A stretch of DNA of 64,000 nucleotides from Elusimicrobiota bacterium (GCA_003151975.1 PLZD01000031.1:202488-266487); one strand, 5' to 3'. Counted from the first letter of the stretch, positions 25,279 through 33,884 are shown. Notes: a model not told the origin generated them from the sequence alone. Translations and numbers: made by a program.

Positions 25279-25315
25279 AAAAAAAAACAAAAACCCGTGT
25301 CCAGAGGACAGGGTT
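25279..25315 (-). terminator. Rho-independent terminator
   Basis: On the minus strand AACCCTGTCC-TCT-GGACACGGGTT forms a stem with one small mismatch region and is followed by TTTGTTTTTTTTT. It ends the transcript of the small protein gene at 25351-25764 and separates it from the beta-barrel gene. Confidence 0.85.
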
Positions 25316-25350
25316 CTTGTTAGATGACGCTAGTAACGCATGCGGCGTTA

Positions 25351-25764
25351 TTACTGAGGCCCGGACGGAGAGAGAACGGGAGGTTGCTGCGACGCGGGGC
25401 TGGGATTATTGCCCCCGTTGCCGCCGCCATCATTTGTTCCGCGGGGATCAGGGCCGCCGTTGCCGGTGTTGCCGTTATTGCCGCCCTGCGGATTTCCGGT
25501 CTCGATGGCGGGGCTCTGCGCTACGGAGTCCTTTAGATTGTTGTCATTCTCGTCTCCGAGGCTAAGAGACGACTGGCCACGGTGCCCGAAATTGCGGCTC
25601 GCGTTCTGGGCGACGGAGTCGCGCAAATTCTGGTCGAGAGTCGAAGGGAGAATGCGGGAGTTTCCGCGCTTCCCGCCGAGATTCTTGTACGCGTAAGTCC
25701 CAAGAAGGAGGATCAGTAGGACGGCAATCGCTTCCTTGTACTTATCTTTGTTCTTGTCTTTCAT
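25351..25764 (-). CDS. Small inner-membrane-anchored protein with Asn/Gly/Pro-rich tail
   Basis: The start is the ATG at 25764, preceded by GGAGAG at SD distance; the longer frame upstream has no support. The product has 137 residues. Residues 11-27 (EAIAVLLILLLGTYAYK) form a single membrane anchor after a charged start. The rest is low-complexity, with two NL.DSVAQ units (near 48 and 80) and a disordered tail rich in G, N and P. I do not recognise the family. Position next to the barrel and phosphatases suggests an EPS accessory or regulator. Confidence 0.7.
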   Translation of the reverse strand: MKDKNKDKYKEAIAVLLILLLGTYAYKNLGGKRGNSRILPSTLDQNLRDSVAQNASRNFGHRGQSSLSLGDENDNNLKDSVAQSPAIETGNPQGGNNGNTGNGGPDPRGTNDGGGNGGNNPSPASQQPPVLSPSGPQ

Positions 25765-25800
25765 CAACTCTCCAAACGCTTGACTATCGGCGCTATAAAG

Positions 25801-25809
25801 ATTATAGCA
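25801..25809 (-). promoter_or_regulatory. Extended -10 promoter element (TGCTATAAT)
   Basis: On the minus strand TGCTATAAT lies 36 bp before the small-protein ATG at 25764. A weak TTGTTT -35 is present 16 bp upstream. Confidence 0.65.
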
Positions 25810-25911
25810 AAATCCAAGATTTAAACAACGGCCAAAGGACCTAGGAGCGTCTAGGCCCCGGGGTTTCCTGACATCTGCGGCACGCGCAAGAATGCTAGGC
25901 TCGCGCGAGAG

Positions 25912-25920
25912 TGCTATAAT
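25912..25920 (+). promoter_or_regulatory. Extended -10 promoter element (TGCTATAAT)
   Basis: TGCTATAAT ends 10 bases before the phosphatase ATG at 25931. Transcription would start within a few bases of the start codon, giving a leaderless or nearly leaderless mRNA. Confidence 0.7.
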
Positions 25921-25930
25921 CGACCCAATC

Positions 25931-26401
25931 ATGGCGCAAGCAAAAAAAATTCTGTTCGTGTGCACCGGCAACATCTGCCGCAGCGCGATGGCCGAGCATC
26001 TGCTGCGCCACCTCGCCAAGACGCGCGGGCTCGCCCTCGAGACGAGTTCGCGCGGCACGGCCGCCGAGAGCTATTACGAAGTGCCCGAGGTCGTCCGCTG
26101 CCTGCTCGCCGCCAAAGGCGTTCCTCCGTTCGAGCACAAGGCGCGTTTTCTCACGCGCGAGGCGCTGAGTTGGGCCGACGTCGTGTTCGCGATGACCGAG
26201 ATGCACGCCGAAACCATAACGGACGCGTATCCGGAATTCACGTCCAAGGTCCACCTCTTCCGCGAGGCCGCGGGCTTCGGGCCGGGCGACGTGGAGGACC
26301 CGATGGGCCAGCCCGACGAATTTTACGAGAAGTGCCTCGCGATCATTGAGGAGTCCCTCGAGGCCCTGATCAAGCTCGGCTTCGAGCCGGCCAAGGCGTG
26401 A
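25931..26401 (+). CDS. Low-molecular-weight protein-tyrosine phosphatase family protein
   Basis: The start is the ATG at 25931 (MAQAKKILFV), just after an extended -10 box; upstream in-frame codons would precede the promoter. The 156-residue protein has the P-loop VCTGNICRS (Cys11, Arg17, C-x5-R) and the general-acid Asp123 in VEDPMG, so it should be active. In Gram-negative EPS systems such phosphatases (Wzb/Etp type) dephosphorylate the tyrosine kinase that controls chain length. No such kinase is in this window. A second, diverged paralogue lies head-on at 26545-27015. Confidence 0.9.
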   Translation: MAQAKKILFVCTGNICRSAMAEHLLRHLAKTRGLALETSSRGTAAESYYEVPEVVRCLLAAKGVPPFEHKARFLTREALSWADVVFAMTEMHAETITDAYPEFTSKVHLFREAAGFGPGDVEDPMGQPDEFYEKCLAIIEESLEALIKLGFEPAKA

Positions 26402-26526
26402 GCGACCCCGTGTACCGCTCTCCTGACATCGAGGCCGGGGGTGAAGTCGACGTCGATATGCCCTTGCTGATTCGGCAGCGTGGGCTGGGGCAATTGCTGG
26501 CTACACCCGGCGGATTCGAGATCTAG
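26398..26526 (+). CDS. Possible 42-codon coupled ORF or gene remnant
   Basis: A GTG overlaps the phosphatase stop (GTGA) and opens a frame of 42 codons ending at TAG (26524-26526). The peptide begins with SDPVYRSPDIEAGGEVDVD and continues with LLIRQRGLGQLLATPGG. I do not recognise it. Its size and coupling resemble the gutted remnants in the EPS operon, but no parent family is evident. It could be non-coding. Confidence 0.25.
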   Translation: MSDPVYRSPDIEAGGEVDVDMPLLIRQRGLGQLLATPGGFEI

Positions 26527-26544
26527 CCATCTTTTAGGGGAAAG

Positions 26545-27015
26545 TCAGCGTGCAGCGACCTCGGAGAGGATCTGCTCCAGCGCCTCCTTGATGCGCACCG
26601 CGGCGAGCTCGTAGTCTTCCTTTAATAAGCCCATCGGATCCTCGACGTTGGGCTCTTTCTTAATGCCGGCGAAGGGGCGCAAGGCATGGACCTTGAACCG
26701 GAATTGCGGGTACATGTCTACAAGGACCGAGTGATGATCCTCGGTCACGGCCAGCACAACATCCGCCCAGAGCAGAAGCTCCTGGCTGACGGGAGTCGAA
26801 ACGTGCTCGAACGCCGGCACCCCGGCCTGCGCGAGGATCTCAAGGATCTCGGGGGGAACTTGGTAGATCTTTCGCGCGGCGACGCCGCAGGAGCGCGCCT
26901 GCAGGTCCAGCCCTTTCGCGGCCGCCATATGATTAAAGAGCTTCTCTGCGAGCAAGCTGCGGCAGATGTTGCCCGTGCAGACGAACAGGAATTTCTTGGG
27001 CACCTTCCGCGGCAT
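26545..27015 (-). CDS. Low-molecular-weight protein-tyrosine phosphatase family protein (second copy)
   Basis: A 156-residue protein with P-loop VCTGNICRS (Cys13, Arg19) and general acid Asp126 in VEDPMG. It shares layout and length with the paralogue at 25931-26401, but the two differ over most of the sequence, so the duplication is old. It may act on phosphotyrosine proteins or, as in some LMW-PTP relatives, on phospho-arginine. The start ATG lies exactly six bases after a TATACT -10 box, predicting a leaderless transcript. Confidence 0.9.
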   Translation of the reverse strand: MPRKVPKKFLFVCTGNICRSLLAEKLFNHMAAAKGLDLQARSCGVAARKIYQVPPEILEILAQAGVPAFEHVSTPVSQELLLWADVVLAVTEDHHSVLVDMYPQFRFKVHALRPFAGIKKEPNVEDPMGLLKEDYELAAVRIKEALEQILSEVAAR

Positions 27016-27021
27016 GGCCTC

Positions 27022-27050
27022 AGTATAGCTTCTGGACCGCCGGCTTGCAA
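27022..27050 (-). promoter_or_regulatory. Sigma-70-type promoter of the second phosphatase gene (leaderless)
   Basis: On the minus strand TTGCAA, a 17-bp spacer and TATACT are followed by GAGGCC and the ATG. The expected transcription start is at or next to the ATG. The block is duplicated upstream of etfB. Confidence 0.8.
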
Positions 27051-27072
27051 CGCGCCTCGATTCTGCGGAAGC

Positions 27073-27909
27073 TCACTTGGCATTCCAGGTTCTTGAACGG
27101 CACCAAACAACCACTCGCTGGAACATCCGCTCGCGGTCGTCGGCGAAAGTGTAGGTGTGATCGGCGTTCGGGTAATAATCCACCTCGATATTGCCGCGTG
27201 GGTCCAGCCCCTTGAATTGGTCGAAGAACTGGCCGGCATAGTTATAGTAGTCTTCGACCCCGCCGCTGTAGATGTAGAGGAATTGCGCGCCGCGATCGAC
27301 AAGAGATTGGATTTCCCGCTCCACCCGGGATCTTGGTCCGAACGGCTCCCGAAGCTGTTGGAGTGGTGAGACGCGGTTCCTAGGCGCTTCTCCCGAGCCA
27401 TAGAGAATGCGTCGAACGCGGTTTATCCATGTCTGGGCCCGAAAAACGCGGGGAAGGTAGTAATTCACGTAGCTTCGCGGCGTCCAGTAGCCATATGCAT
27501 CGAGGAGAACCGCTCCGGCGACGCGCGGGTCACGCAGCGCGACCTCATGAGAATTATCTGCGCCGGAACAGGTCCCGAAGAGCACGAAGCGGTGGATATC
27601 GTGCTCGCGTTCCAAAAAGTCCATCGCACTCTTGATGTCCGAGATGGTTCGATCCTCAGTGGATCCCGCATCAGTCGATACTTCGCTGTCGCCGTAGCCG
27701 CCCATATCGAAGCGCAAGCTGCGGATTCCGCATTCCGAGAGCCGATGCGCGAGAGAGACCGACATCCTGTGGGGCCCAACGCGGTGCAAAAGCCCCGCAT
27801 TGAGCATCAGCACGGCCGGGAAGTCCGGGCGCGCGTCATCCTTGGCAGGTCCACTTAGAATCCCGACGAGATTGAGCTCAGGCCCGAACTGGACAACGCG
27901 ATCCTTCAT
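27073..27909 (-). CDS. Alpha/beta hydrolase with Cys at the nucleophile elbow (exosortase-system hydrolase 1-like)
   Basis: The 278-residue protein has an alpha/beta-hydrolase fold: NAGLLHRVGPHRMSVSLAHRL, FDMGGYGDSE, nucleophile elbow FGTCSG (G-x-C-x-G with Cys114 where Ser is usual) and a late NADHTYTF giving the likely catalytic His251. The motif layout resembles the 'exosortase A system-associated hydrolase 1' group. Its ATG overlaps the stop of the upstream A-PCP-hydrolase gene. It may release or transfer an acyl or aminoacyl group from the carrier domain of that protein. The Cys suggests a thiol-based acyl-enzyme, as in dienelactone hydrolase. Confidence 0.75.
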   Translation of the reverse strand: MKDRVVQFGPELNLVGILSGPAKDDARPDFPAVLMLNAGLLHRVGPHRMSVSLAHRLSECGIRSLRFDMGGYGDSEVSTDAGSTEDRTISDIKSAMDFLEREHDIHRFVLFGTCSGADNSHEVALRDPRVAGAVLLDAYGYWTPRSYVNYYLPRVFRAQTWINRVRRILYGSGEAPRNRVSPLQQLREPFGPRSRVEREIQSLVDRGAQFLYIYSGGVEDYYNYAGQFFDQFKGLDPRGNIEVDYYPNADHTYTFADDRERMFQRVVVWCRSRTWNAK

Positions 27910-30620
27910 GACAGACTCTTCACCGCTTCCGCGACAGCCCGAATGATCGGGCCCGTCATGCGGCCTTCATAAGCTCCCTCTACGGTGTCCCATTCGACGG
28001 GATCGCCAATCGCTTGGAACGCCGTTCCAGGCCATCGGCTCCGCATCGTCTCGAGCAGCGCGCCGTATCGCGGCAGGTCCTCGGACACGATGAGGGCCGC
28101 TTTCTCGACATCCGTATTTTGCAGGCGGCGTGCGATGTCCACTCCTCGTATCGCGGCCCGAAGGTCCTGCGGAAACTGCATTCCCACCAATTCGTCCGAG
28201 GCCCCGAGCGGCGTCTTGCGAGGAGCGGCCATTCCCGCATTCAACTTCTCGATCGTGGAAAGATATTCGTCTCCGGACACGACGGGATCCCAGAGGACCA
28301 GGCATTTGGCGCTGATCTTCCTGCTCGCAAGCGCTTCGACGGCGAGCGCCGCGCCCATCCGCAACCCAACCAGCGCAAGATCCTGAACGCCGGAAAAATC
28401 GAGGAGCTCCTTTGCGGCAAGCGCGATGTCGTCGCTCCAGAGATCGAACTGGCCCGCGCCCACCTCGCCGCTGGAGTCCCCAGTTCCGTGATAGTCAAAG
28501 CGCAATACATGGAAACCATATCTCGCGAGCTGCGAACCGACAAGTCGGATCGCATAATGAGTGCGCATGTACTCCGTGGCTAACGGCGCGCACATCAGGA
28601 CTGCCGCTCGGCGCGCAACCGCAGCATTCGGCTGCGAATACACGCCAAAAAGCGGGGCATCGTCGGCTCCGAAATAGAAAGGCTTCATCGTCCGGAGCGC
28701 TTCCCGCTGCCGTTCGGACCGCGACTCCCGAGCGGGGCCGGCTTCTTCAAACTCTCGCGCGGGAGCATCTTTGAGACCGGCTTTTGTCAGGCAGGCGGCC
28801 AGGGACGCGATCGTCGGATTCTCAAACAGGTTCAGCACCGGCAGATCGATGCCAAGCGAATCTCGGATGCGCGCCATCACCCTGATCGCCAACAAGGAAT
28901 GTCCCCCAAGGTCGAAGAAATCATCATGGATTCCTATGTTCTCGAGCTTGAACAATTCCATCCAAATGGCTGCAAGCGCCGCTTCAGTGGAGGTGCGCGG
29001 CTGGGCCGAGCCCCGATCGGGCCGTGTTTCTTCGCGCGAAGGGGCCGGGAGGGCCTTGCGGTCGATCTTGCCGTTGGGAGTCAGCGGAAACGAATCGAGG
29101 TGAATAAATTTGGCCGGAATCATGTACTCCGGCAGCCCGCCTTTCAGGAAGTCTCGCAGCTCCTCGACCTCCGACGGCTTGCCTTCCCGCGCGACAAAAT
29201 ACGCGACCAGCTGCTTGTCTCCAGGCCTATCCTCGCGCGCTAAGACCACGCAGGACTGCACTTCAGGGCAACTCGCCAGAACGGCTTCGATTTCCCCCAG
29301 CTCGATGCGATAGCCGCGAACCTTAACCTGGTTATCAACCCGGCCCAGATACTCGATGATTCCATCTTCGCGATAACGGGCCAAGTCGCCGGTCTTATAC
29401 ATCCGGGCATCGCTCTGACCGCAAAATGGATCCGCGAGAAACCGCTCCTGCGTCAAATCCGGCCGATTGAGATAACCGCGGGCCACACCGGCTCCGCCAA
29501 TATACAGTTCGCCCATCGTTCCCGGCGGCACCGGTTCCAGGCTCTCATCGAGGATGTAGAGTCGCGTGTTGGCGATGGGACGGCCGATGGGGACCGCGCC
29601 GCTGCGCGGGTCCTCAGGCCTCACTTCGTATACACAGCAGCCCACCACCGTTTCAGTTGGGCCGTATTCATTTATCAGTCGCGTGGAGGGCGCGGACTCT
29701 CGCCATAGGCGCAGGCTCTCGGCGAGCAGGTTCTCGCCTCCAATGACGAATGTCCGCGTCATGCCCGCTACTTCTTCCGCACCGAATTGCAGGCCCAGAG
29801 CTTCCAGGTGGGCCGGAGTGATCTTGACCAGATTGCGGTCCTTCCTCCGGCGCAGCGCGGCAATCAGGCTTTGCGCTCCAACATCTTCGGCCAGCAGTTC
29901 GACCTCTCCGCCCGAGATCAATGCCGGATACAAACTGGTGACCGTCAGATCAAAAGAGATGGAGCTGTGAACTGGGACCGAGCCCCCGGCCTGAACTTGA
30001 TATGTCCGAACGGCCCACCATAGATAATTCACCAGCCCGCGGTGATGAATCATGGCACCCTTAGGCTTGCCCGTCGATCCCGAGGTGTACATCACATAGG
30101 CGAGATTCGAAGGCCTTGCCTCGGACGGGAGATCATCGTCTTTCTCCCGCGCGATCGTCGGCCAATCGGAATCAAGGCAGACTGCTTTCTCATGCATCGA
30201 AGCGAACAAATGCCTGCACCGCTCTTGAGTAAGCAGGACCTTGACGGAGGCGTCATTCACCATGAATGACAGGCGTTCCGCGGGGTAAGTCGAATCGAGC
30301 GGCACATAAGCCCCGCCTGACTTCCAAACGCCGAGCAGCGCCACGACCAGCTCTGTCGACCTCTGCAGGCAGACTCCGACCAGGACATCAGGCCCCACGC
30401 CGCGCTTGCGCAGGTAATGCGCGACCTGATTGGCGCGCCGGTTCAGCTCCCGGTAGCTGAGGCTCTTCCCTCCACCGACGACTGCGATCGCGTCAGGATC
30501 ACGCGCCGCCTGCTGCTCGAAGAGTTGGTGCACGCACATATCCGGGAAGTCGACCTGAGTGTCATTCCACTCATGCAAGATCCGATGGCGCTGGCTCTCC
30601 GTCAATACGGGACGACTCAA
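27906..30620 (-). CDS. NRPS-like fusion: adenylation domain - peptidyl carrier protein - alpha/beta hydrolase
   Basis: In 904 residues the adenylation domain covers about 5-525 (core motifs YTSGSTGKPKG, NEYGPTE, YKTGDLARY, PNGKIDRKAL). The carrier domain is at 545-615 with phosphopantetheine Ser575 in DLGGHSLLA. A hydrolase-like domain covers 645-904. There is no condensation domain. Manual alignment to GrsA gives pocket residues D224, L225, T228, K266, V292, G294, E318, V326, G327, K518 (DLTKVGEVGK), close to published Asn and Asp codes. The last domain has GLRMG (Arg754) at the nucleophile elbow, so it lacks the usual Ser. It probably activates one amino acid for modification, not peptide assembly. 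Confidence 0.85.
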   Translation of the reverse strand: MSRPVLTESQRHRILHEWNDTQVDFPDMCVHQLFEQQAARDPDAIAVVGGGKSLSYRELNRRANQVAHYLRKRGVGPDVLVGVCLQRSTELVVALLGVWKSGGAYVPLDSTYPAERLSFMVNDASVKVLLTQERCRHLFASMHEKAVCLDSDWPTIAREKDDDLPSEARPSNLAYVMYTSGSTGKPKGAMIHHRGLVNYLWWAVRTYQVQAGGSVPVHSSISFDLTVTSLYPALISGGEVELLAEDVGAQSLIAALRRRKDRNLVKITPAHLEALGLQFGAEEVAGMTRTFVIGGENLLAESLRLWRESAPSTRLINEYGPTETVVGCCVYEVRPEDPRSGAVPIGRPIANTRLYILDESLEPVPPGTMGELYIGGAGVARGYLNRPDLTQERFLADPFCGQSDARMYKTGDLARYREDGIIEYLGRVDNQVKVRGYRIELGEIEAVLASCPEVQSCVVLAREDRPGDKQLVAYFVAREGKPSEVEELRDFLKGGLPEYMIPAKFIHLDSFPLTPNGKIDRKALPAPSREETRPDRGSAQPRTSTEAALAAIWMELFKLENIGIHDDFFDLGGHSLLAIRVMARIRDSLGIDLPVLNLFENPTIASLAACLTKAGLKDAPAREFEEAGPARESRSERQREALRTMKPFYFGADDAPLFGVYSQPNAAVARRAAVLMCAPLATEYMRTHYAIRLVGSQLARYGFHVLRFDYHGTGDSSGEVGAGQFDLWSDDIALAAKELLDFSGVQDLALVGLRMGAALAVEALASRKISAKCLVLWDPVVSGDEYLSTIEKLNAGMAAPRKTPLGASDELVGMQFPQDLRAAIRGVDIARRLQNTDVEKAALIVSEDLPRYGALLETMRSRWPGTAFQAIGDPVEWDTVEGAYEGRMTGPIIRAVAEAVKSLS

Positions 30621-30648
30621 GGATTAGGGGCCCCGTCGTCGGGCAGCT

Positions 30649-31800
30649 TCAAAGCGAGCATCCGATGATCTCCTTCATCACTTCATTTGCACCGGCGTAG
30701 ATCCGACGCACACGGCTATCCGCCCACATGCGGGCCACGGGATACTCCGTCATGTATCCATAGCCGCCGTGCAGCTGAACGCATTGGTCAAGGATTCGCC
30801 CTTCGCAGTCGGTAAGCCAATACTTCGCCATGGCGGCGGCAGCCGCATCCAGTCGGCCGGCGATGAAATCCTGGATGCAGTTGTCGATAAAAACGCGCCC
30901 TATACAGGATTCCGTCTTGCATTCGGCTAATTTGAAACGCGTATTCTGAAGTTCGATCAGCGGCGCGCCGAAGGCCATCCGTTTCTTCACATACTTCGTT
31001 GTTATGAGCACCGCCCGTTCGGCCGTCGCGACCGAGGCCAAGGCGATCAGCAGGCGCTCATACGACAACTGCGTCATCATTTGCGAGAATCCGCTGCCTT
31101 CGGAAGCGCCGAGGAGGTCCGATGCCGGGACACGCATGCCGTCGAAGAATATCTCGCAGGTGTCCTGTTCATGCATCCCCACCTTCTCAAGAGGAGCACC
31201 GATGCTGTAACCGGAGAGGTTCTTCGGTTCGACAATGATCAATGAGATGCCCCTCGGACCGGGAGCTTTCGGGTCAGTCTTGACTGCGAGTCCGAGGATG
31301 CTGCAATGCCAGCCATTGGTGACGAAGGTCTTCGAGCCGTTGATGACATAGCTGGAGCCATCGCGAACGGCGGTGGTTTTGATGCCCTGCAGGTCCGAGC
31401 CTGCCCCAGCTTCCGTCATTGCGATGGCAGCCACCAGTTCACCGCGAGCCATTCGGGGCAACCAGCTTTTTTTCTGCTCATCGTTGCCGTATGCCAGGAT
31501 GTAATGCGCGACAATGCTTTGATTAAGGGAGCCGAAGTTGATTCCGGATTGAGCGAGCTCTTCAGCGATGACAGCCTCGTGGGCAATCGTTCCTCCTCCA
31601 CCGCCGTATTCTTCCGGGATGTCGGTCAGCAACAAGCCGGCGGCGCCCGCCTTCGTCCAAGCCTCCGCATCCGGGCGATGCTGCTGCCTCCAGCGGGCTT
31701 GGTGCGGCGAGAATTCTTCTTGAATGAAACGGCGGACCGTTTTACGGAACATCCGCAGTTCATCATTCATCCACGGCGATTCATAGGTCATAGTTGACAT
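30649..31800 (-). CDS. Acyl-CoA dehydrogenase family flavoprotein (LCAD/IVD-like active site)
   Basis: The 383-residue enzyme shows [20 protein letters not shown], the C-terminal [23 protein letters not shown], and [12 protein letters not shown] at the start. The C-terminal position that carries the base in MCAD reads IYAGANE (Ala). A Glu in SYERLLIA (Glu248) aligns with the helix-G base of long-chain and isovaleryl-CoA dehydrogenases. An AAGGA Shine-Dalgarno lies before the ATG. Next to an A-PCP protein and EtfAB, it could oxidise a carrier-bound aminoacyl thioester, as prolyl-PCP oxidases do; an ordinary acyl-CoA substrate is also possible. Confidence 0.85.
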   Translation of the reverse strand: MSTMTYESPWMNDELRMFRKTVRRFIQEEFSPHQARWRQQHRPDAEAWTKAGAAGLLLTDIPEEYGGGGGTIAHEAVIAEELAQSGINFGSLNQSIVAHYILAYGNDEQKKSWLPRMARGELVAAIAMTEAGAGSDLQGIKTTAVRDGSSYVINGSKTFVTNGWHCSILGLAVKTDPKAPGPRGISLIIVEPKNLSGYSIGAPLEKVGMHEQDTCEIFFDGMRVPASDLLGASEGSGFSQMMTQLSYERLLIALASVATAERAVLITTKYVKKRMAFGAPLIELQNTRFKLAECKTESCIGRVFIDNCIQDFIAGRLDAAAAAMAKYWLTDCEGRILDQCVQLHGGYGYMTEYPVARMWADSRVRRIYAGANEVMKEIIGCSL

Positions 31801-31894
31801 TGTCCTTGATCTCGGAAGTGGGAGAGGACTTCATGCGATCATCAACGTGCGGCCTCCACGACGGCCGATCTTCGCGCCACTGATCCCATAGCTC

Positions 31895-31923
31895 ATTGTA
31901 TGGTAGTAAATTGCAAACTCCAA
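31895..31923 (-). promoter_or_regulatory. Promoter upstream of the acyl-CoA dehydrogenase gene
   Basis: On the minus strand TTGGAG, a 17-bp spacer and TACAAT lie about 95 bp before the ATG at 31800, inside the 224-bp gap after etfA. The rest of the gap (31801-31894 and 31924-32024) shows no gene. Confidence 0.55.
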
Positions 31924-32024
31924 ACTCCGACAGCGATGGCGCGGTCAGCACGCCACTCCAGATTATGTGATGGGTTCGGTGATCTCGGCCGATCGAGCAA
32001 AGAATTTCGCGGATCGATGGGCGC

Positions 32025-32990
32025 TTATCGCTTCACCGCCTTGATCGCCTCGGTGAGCGCCGGGATCAAATCCAGCTGGTCGCCAACGATGCCGTAGTCG
32101 GCCACTTCGAAGATGGGGGCGTCGGAGTCCTTGTTGATGGCGACGATGCACCGCGAGGTCTGCATGCCGACCACATGCTGGATGGCTCCGGAGATGCCAA
32201 CGGCGATATAGAGCTTAGGCGCGACGGTCTGGCCAGAGCTGCCGACCTGGCGATCCATGGGCAGCCATCCGTTGTCGCAGACGGGACGCGATGCGGCGAG
32301 TTCGGCGCCGAGAACTGCGGCCAGCTCCTGGATCGGGGGAAGGTTTTCCGCGGCTTTGATGCCGCGACCTACGCCGACGATTACTTGTGCGGTTGCGAGA
32401 TCTACGGCCTGCGAGGAGGCGCGGTAAGGCTCGCCAGGCCGGGCACGTATCTGTGCAGGGTCGAGCGTTGGCCTGAAGGTGGCGATCGTTGCTAAGGCTG
32501 CGGGGGGAAGATCGGCGGGAAAAGCACCGGACTGCACGGAAACGAAGCAGGGGCCCGTACCGGTGTGTCGATAAGTGCCGGTTAGGCGGCCTTGCATGAG
32601 CTGGCGAGTGAAGACGGGGCCCTCACCAATGGAGACCACGTCGCCGATGAGGACCTCCCCGAAGCGTGCGGCGAGGGCCGGAGCATAGTCGCGCACCTGG
32701 TAAGTGTGGGGGAGCACGACCAGCGCGGGGCCTTCGTTTTGGATGAGCTGCTGCAAAGCCAAAATGAAACCGTCTGCCGTATATCGCGCAAGCAGCGGGT
32801 GTTCGACACGGAGAACCGTGCCGAGTGCTTTGGCCGCGATCTCGGCAGAGACGGCTTCCTCTTGCGCGCCGAGGACGACCGCGGTTATAGAGTCCGGGGA
32901 GCCGAGTCGCTGTGCGGCGGCAAGGGCTTCCCAGCTGATGCGAGCGATTTTTCCCGAGCGTTGTTCGATGACTACGAGGATGCGGCTCAT
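32025..32990 (-). CDS. etfA: Electron transfer flavoprotein subunit alpha
   Basis: The 321-residue protein has the alpha-subunit FAD domain: [56 protein letters not shown] (shown here only as landmarks) and [21 protein letters not shown]. The [17 protein letters not shown] pattern is diagnostic. With EtfB it takes electrons from acyl-CoA-type dehydrogenases. Its start overlaps the end of etfB by four bases. The neighbouring dehydrogenase gene suggests a dedicated pair. No ETF-quinone oxidoreductase is seen nearby, so the final acceptor is unknown. Confidence 0.92.
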   Translation of the reverse strand: MSRILVVIEQRSGKIARISWEALAAAQRLGSPDSITAVVLGAQEEAVSAEIAAKALGTVLRVEHPLLARYTADGFILALQQLIQNEGPALVVLPHTYQVRDYAPALAARFGEVLIGDVVSIGEGPVFTRQLMQGRLTGTYRHTGTGPCFVSVQSGAFPADLPPAALATIATFRPTLDPAQIRARPGEPYRASSQAVDLATAQVIVGVGRGIKAAENLPPIQELAAVLGAELAASRPVCDNGWLPMDRQVGSSGQTVAPKLYIAVGISGAIQHVVGMQTSRCIVAINKDSDAPIFEVADYGIVGDQLDLIPALTEAIKAVKR

Positions 32991-33757
32991 AGCACGCGCA
33001 CCTCGAATCTGAGTTTTTCTACGAGGGCCGCTGCGGCTTCTTTCGGCGTGCCCGTGAGCATTTGCGTCGATTTCTTCTTCTTAGGCATGGAGGTCTGTTC
33101 GAGGACGACGACTGGGACGGCGTCGACGGCGAGATCGGCCGCGGCGAGCCGCTTCACTTCCTTGGTCTTGGCGCGTTTGATGCCCATCAGCGTGGCGTAG
33201 CGCAGCTTGGTGCCCCCGGACTGCATGGTAAGGACTGCCGGTGTGGGAAGTTGGACGGTCTGGAACCAGCCCTCTTCGAGCTCGCGTTTCACTTCGACGC
33301 CGGTTTCGGTTTTTTCGATGCGAAGGATCATCGTGGCATGGGGGAATCCGAGCAGTTCGGCGACGATGACGCCCGTCTGACCAAGGCCGAGATCTTCCGA
33401 TTGCAGGCCCGTGAGGATCAGGTCGGGATTTTCCTGTTTTGCGGCGGCGGCCAGAAGGCGGGCAACGCCGAGAGCATCCCGAGAACCGAGGTCGTCGCAC
33501 AGGATGTGAATAGCGCGGTCGGCGCCCTTGGCGAGTGCTTCGCGGATGGTGGTCCCCACGCGCTCGGGGCCGGCGCTGAGCACGACGACTTCACCGCCAT
33601 GCTTTTCCTTGATTTGAAGGGCTTCCTCCAGGGCGTAGGCATCGGGTTCGTTGAGAGCATATTCAAGGCCTGACTCGACAATCCATTTTCCGACTGCGTC
33701 GATGTGGACCGGGGCATCGCGCCCGGGGACTTGTTTGATGGCGACGATCATCTTCAT
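32987..33757 (-). CDS. etfB: Electron transfer flavoprotein subunit beta
   Basis: The start is set at the ATG at 33757 (MKMIVAIKQVPG), the standard beginning of the family; the longer frame upstream is leader. The 256-residue protein has NEPDAYALEEALQIKEKHGGEV, DLILTGLQSEDLGLGQTG (nucleotide-binding loop) and LRYATLMGIKRAKTKEV, the recognition-loop region that docks partner dehydrogenases. It pairs with EtfA. The transcript begins about 95 bases upstream at a TTGCAG/TATACT promoter. No bifurcation-specific features were evaluated. Confidence 0.92.
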   Translation of the reverse strand: MKMIVAIKQVPGRDAPVHIDAVGKWIVESGLEYALNEPDAYALEEALQIKEKHGGEVVVLSAGPERVGTTIREALAKGADRAIHILCDDLGSRDALGVARLLAAAAKQENPDLILTGLQSEDLGLGQTGVIVAELLGFPHATMILRIEKTETGVEVKRELEEGWFQTVQLPTPAVLTMQSGGTKLRYATLMGIKRAKTKEVKRLAAADLAVDAVPVVVLEQTSMPKKKKSTQMLTGTPKEAAAALVEKLRFEVRVL

Positions 33758-33855
33758 GGTTCTGTGCTCCCACAAGCGCTGCCTTGTAGGAAATCCTGCC
33801 AAACCGCGGCTCGTCAATTTCCTTAACAATACAAACTGTACTGGGGTATGACCTC

Positions 33856-33884
33856 AGTATAGCTTCTGGATCGCCAGCCTGCAA
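33856..33884 (-). promoter_or_regulatory. Sigma-70-type promoter of etfB, copy of the phosphatase promoter
   Basis: On the minus strand TTGCAG, a 17-bp spacer and TATACT. The flanking 45 bp are nearly the same as at 27016-27060. The leader to etfB would be about 95 nt. Confidence 0.75.

Noticed and set aside
1-33000. Exosortase, BY-kinase, Wzz or Wzx gene expected in an EPS/exosortase locus
   Set aside because: Looked for and not seen. The deacetylase, ligase and hydrolases resemble such loci, but the key genes are absent from the window.
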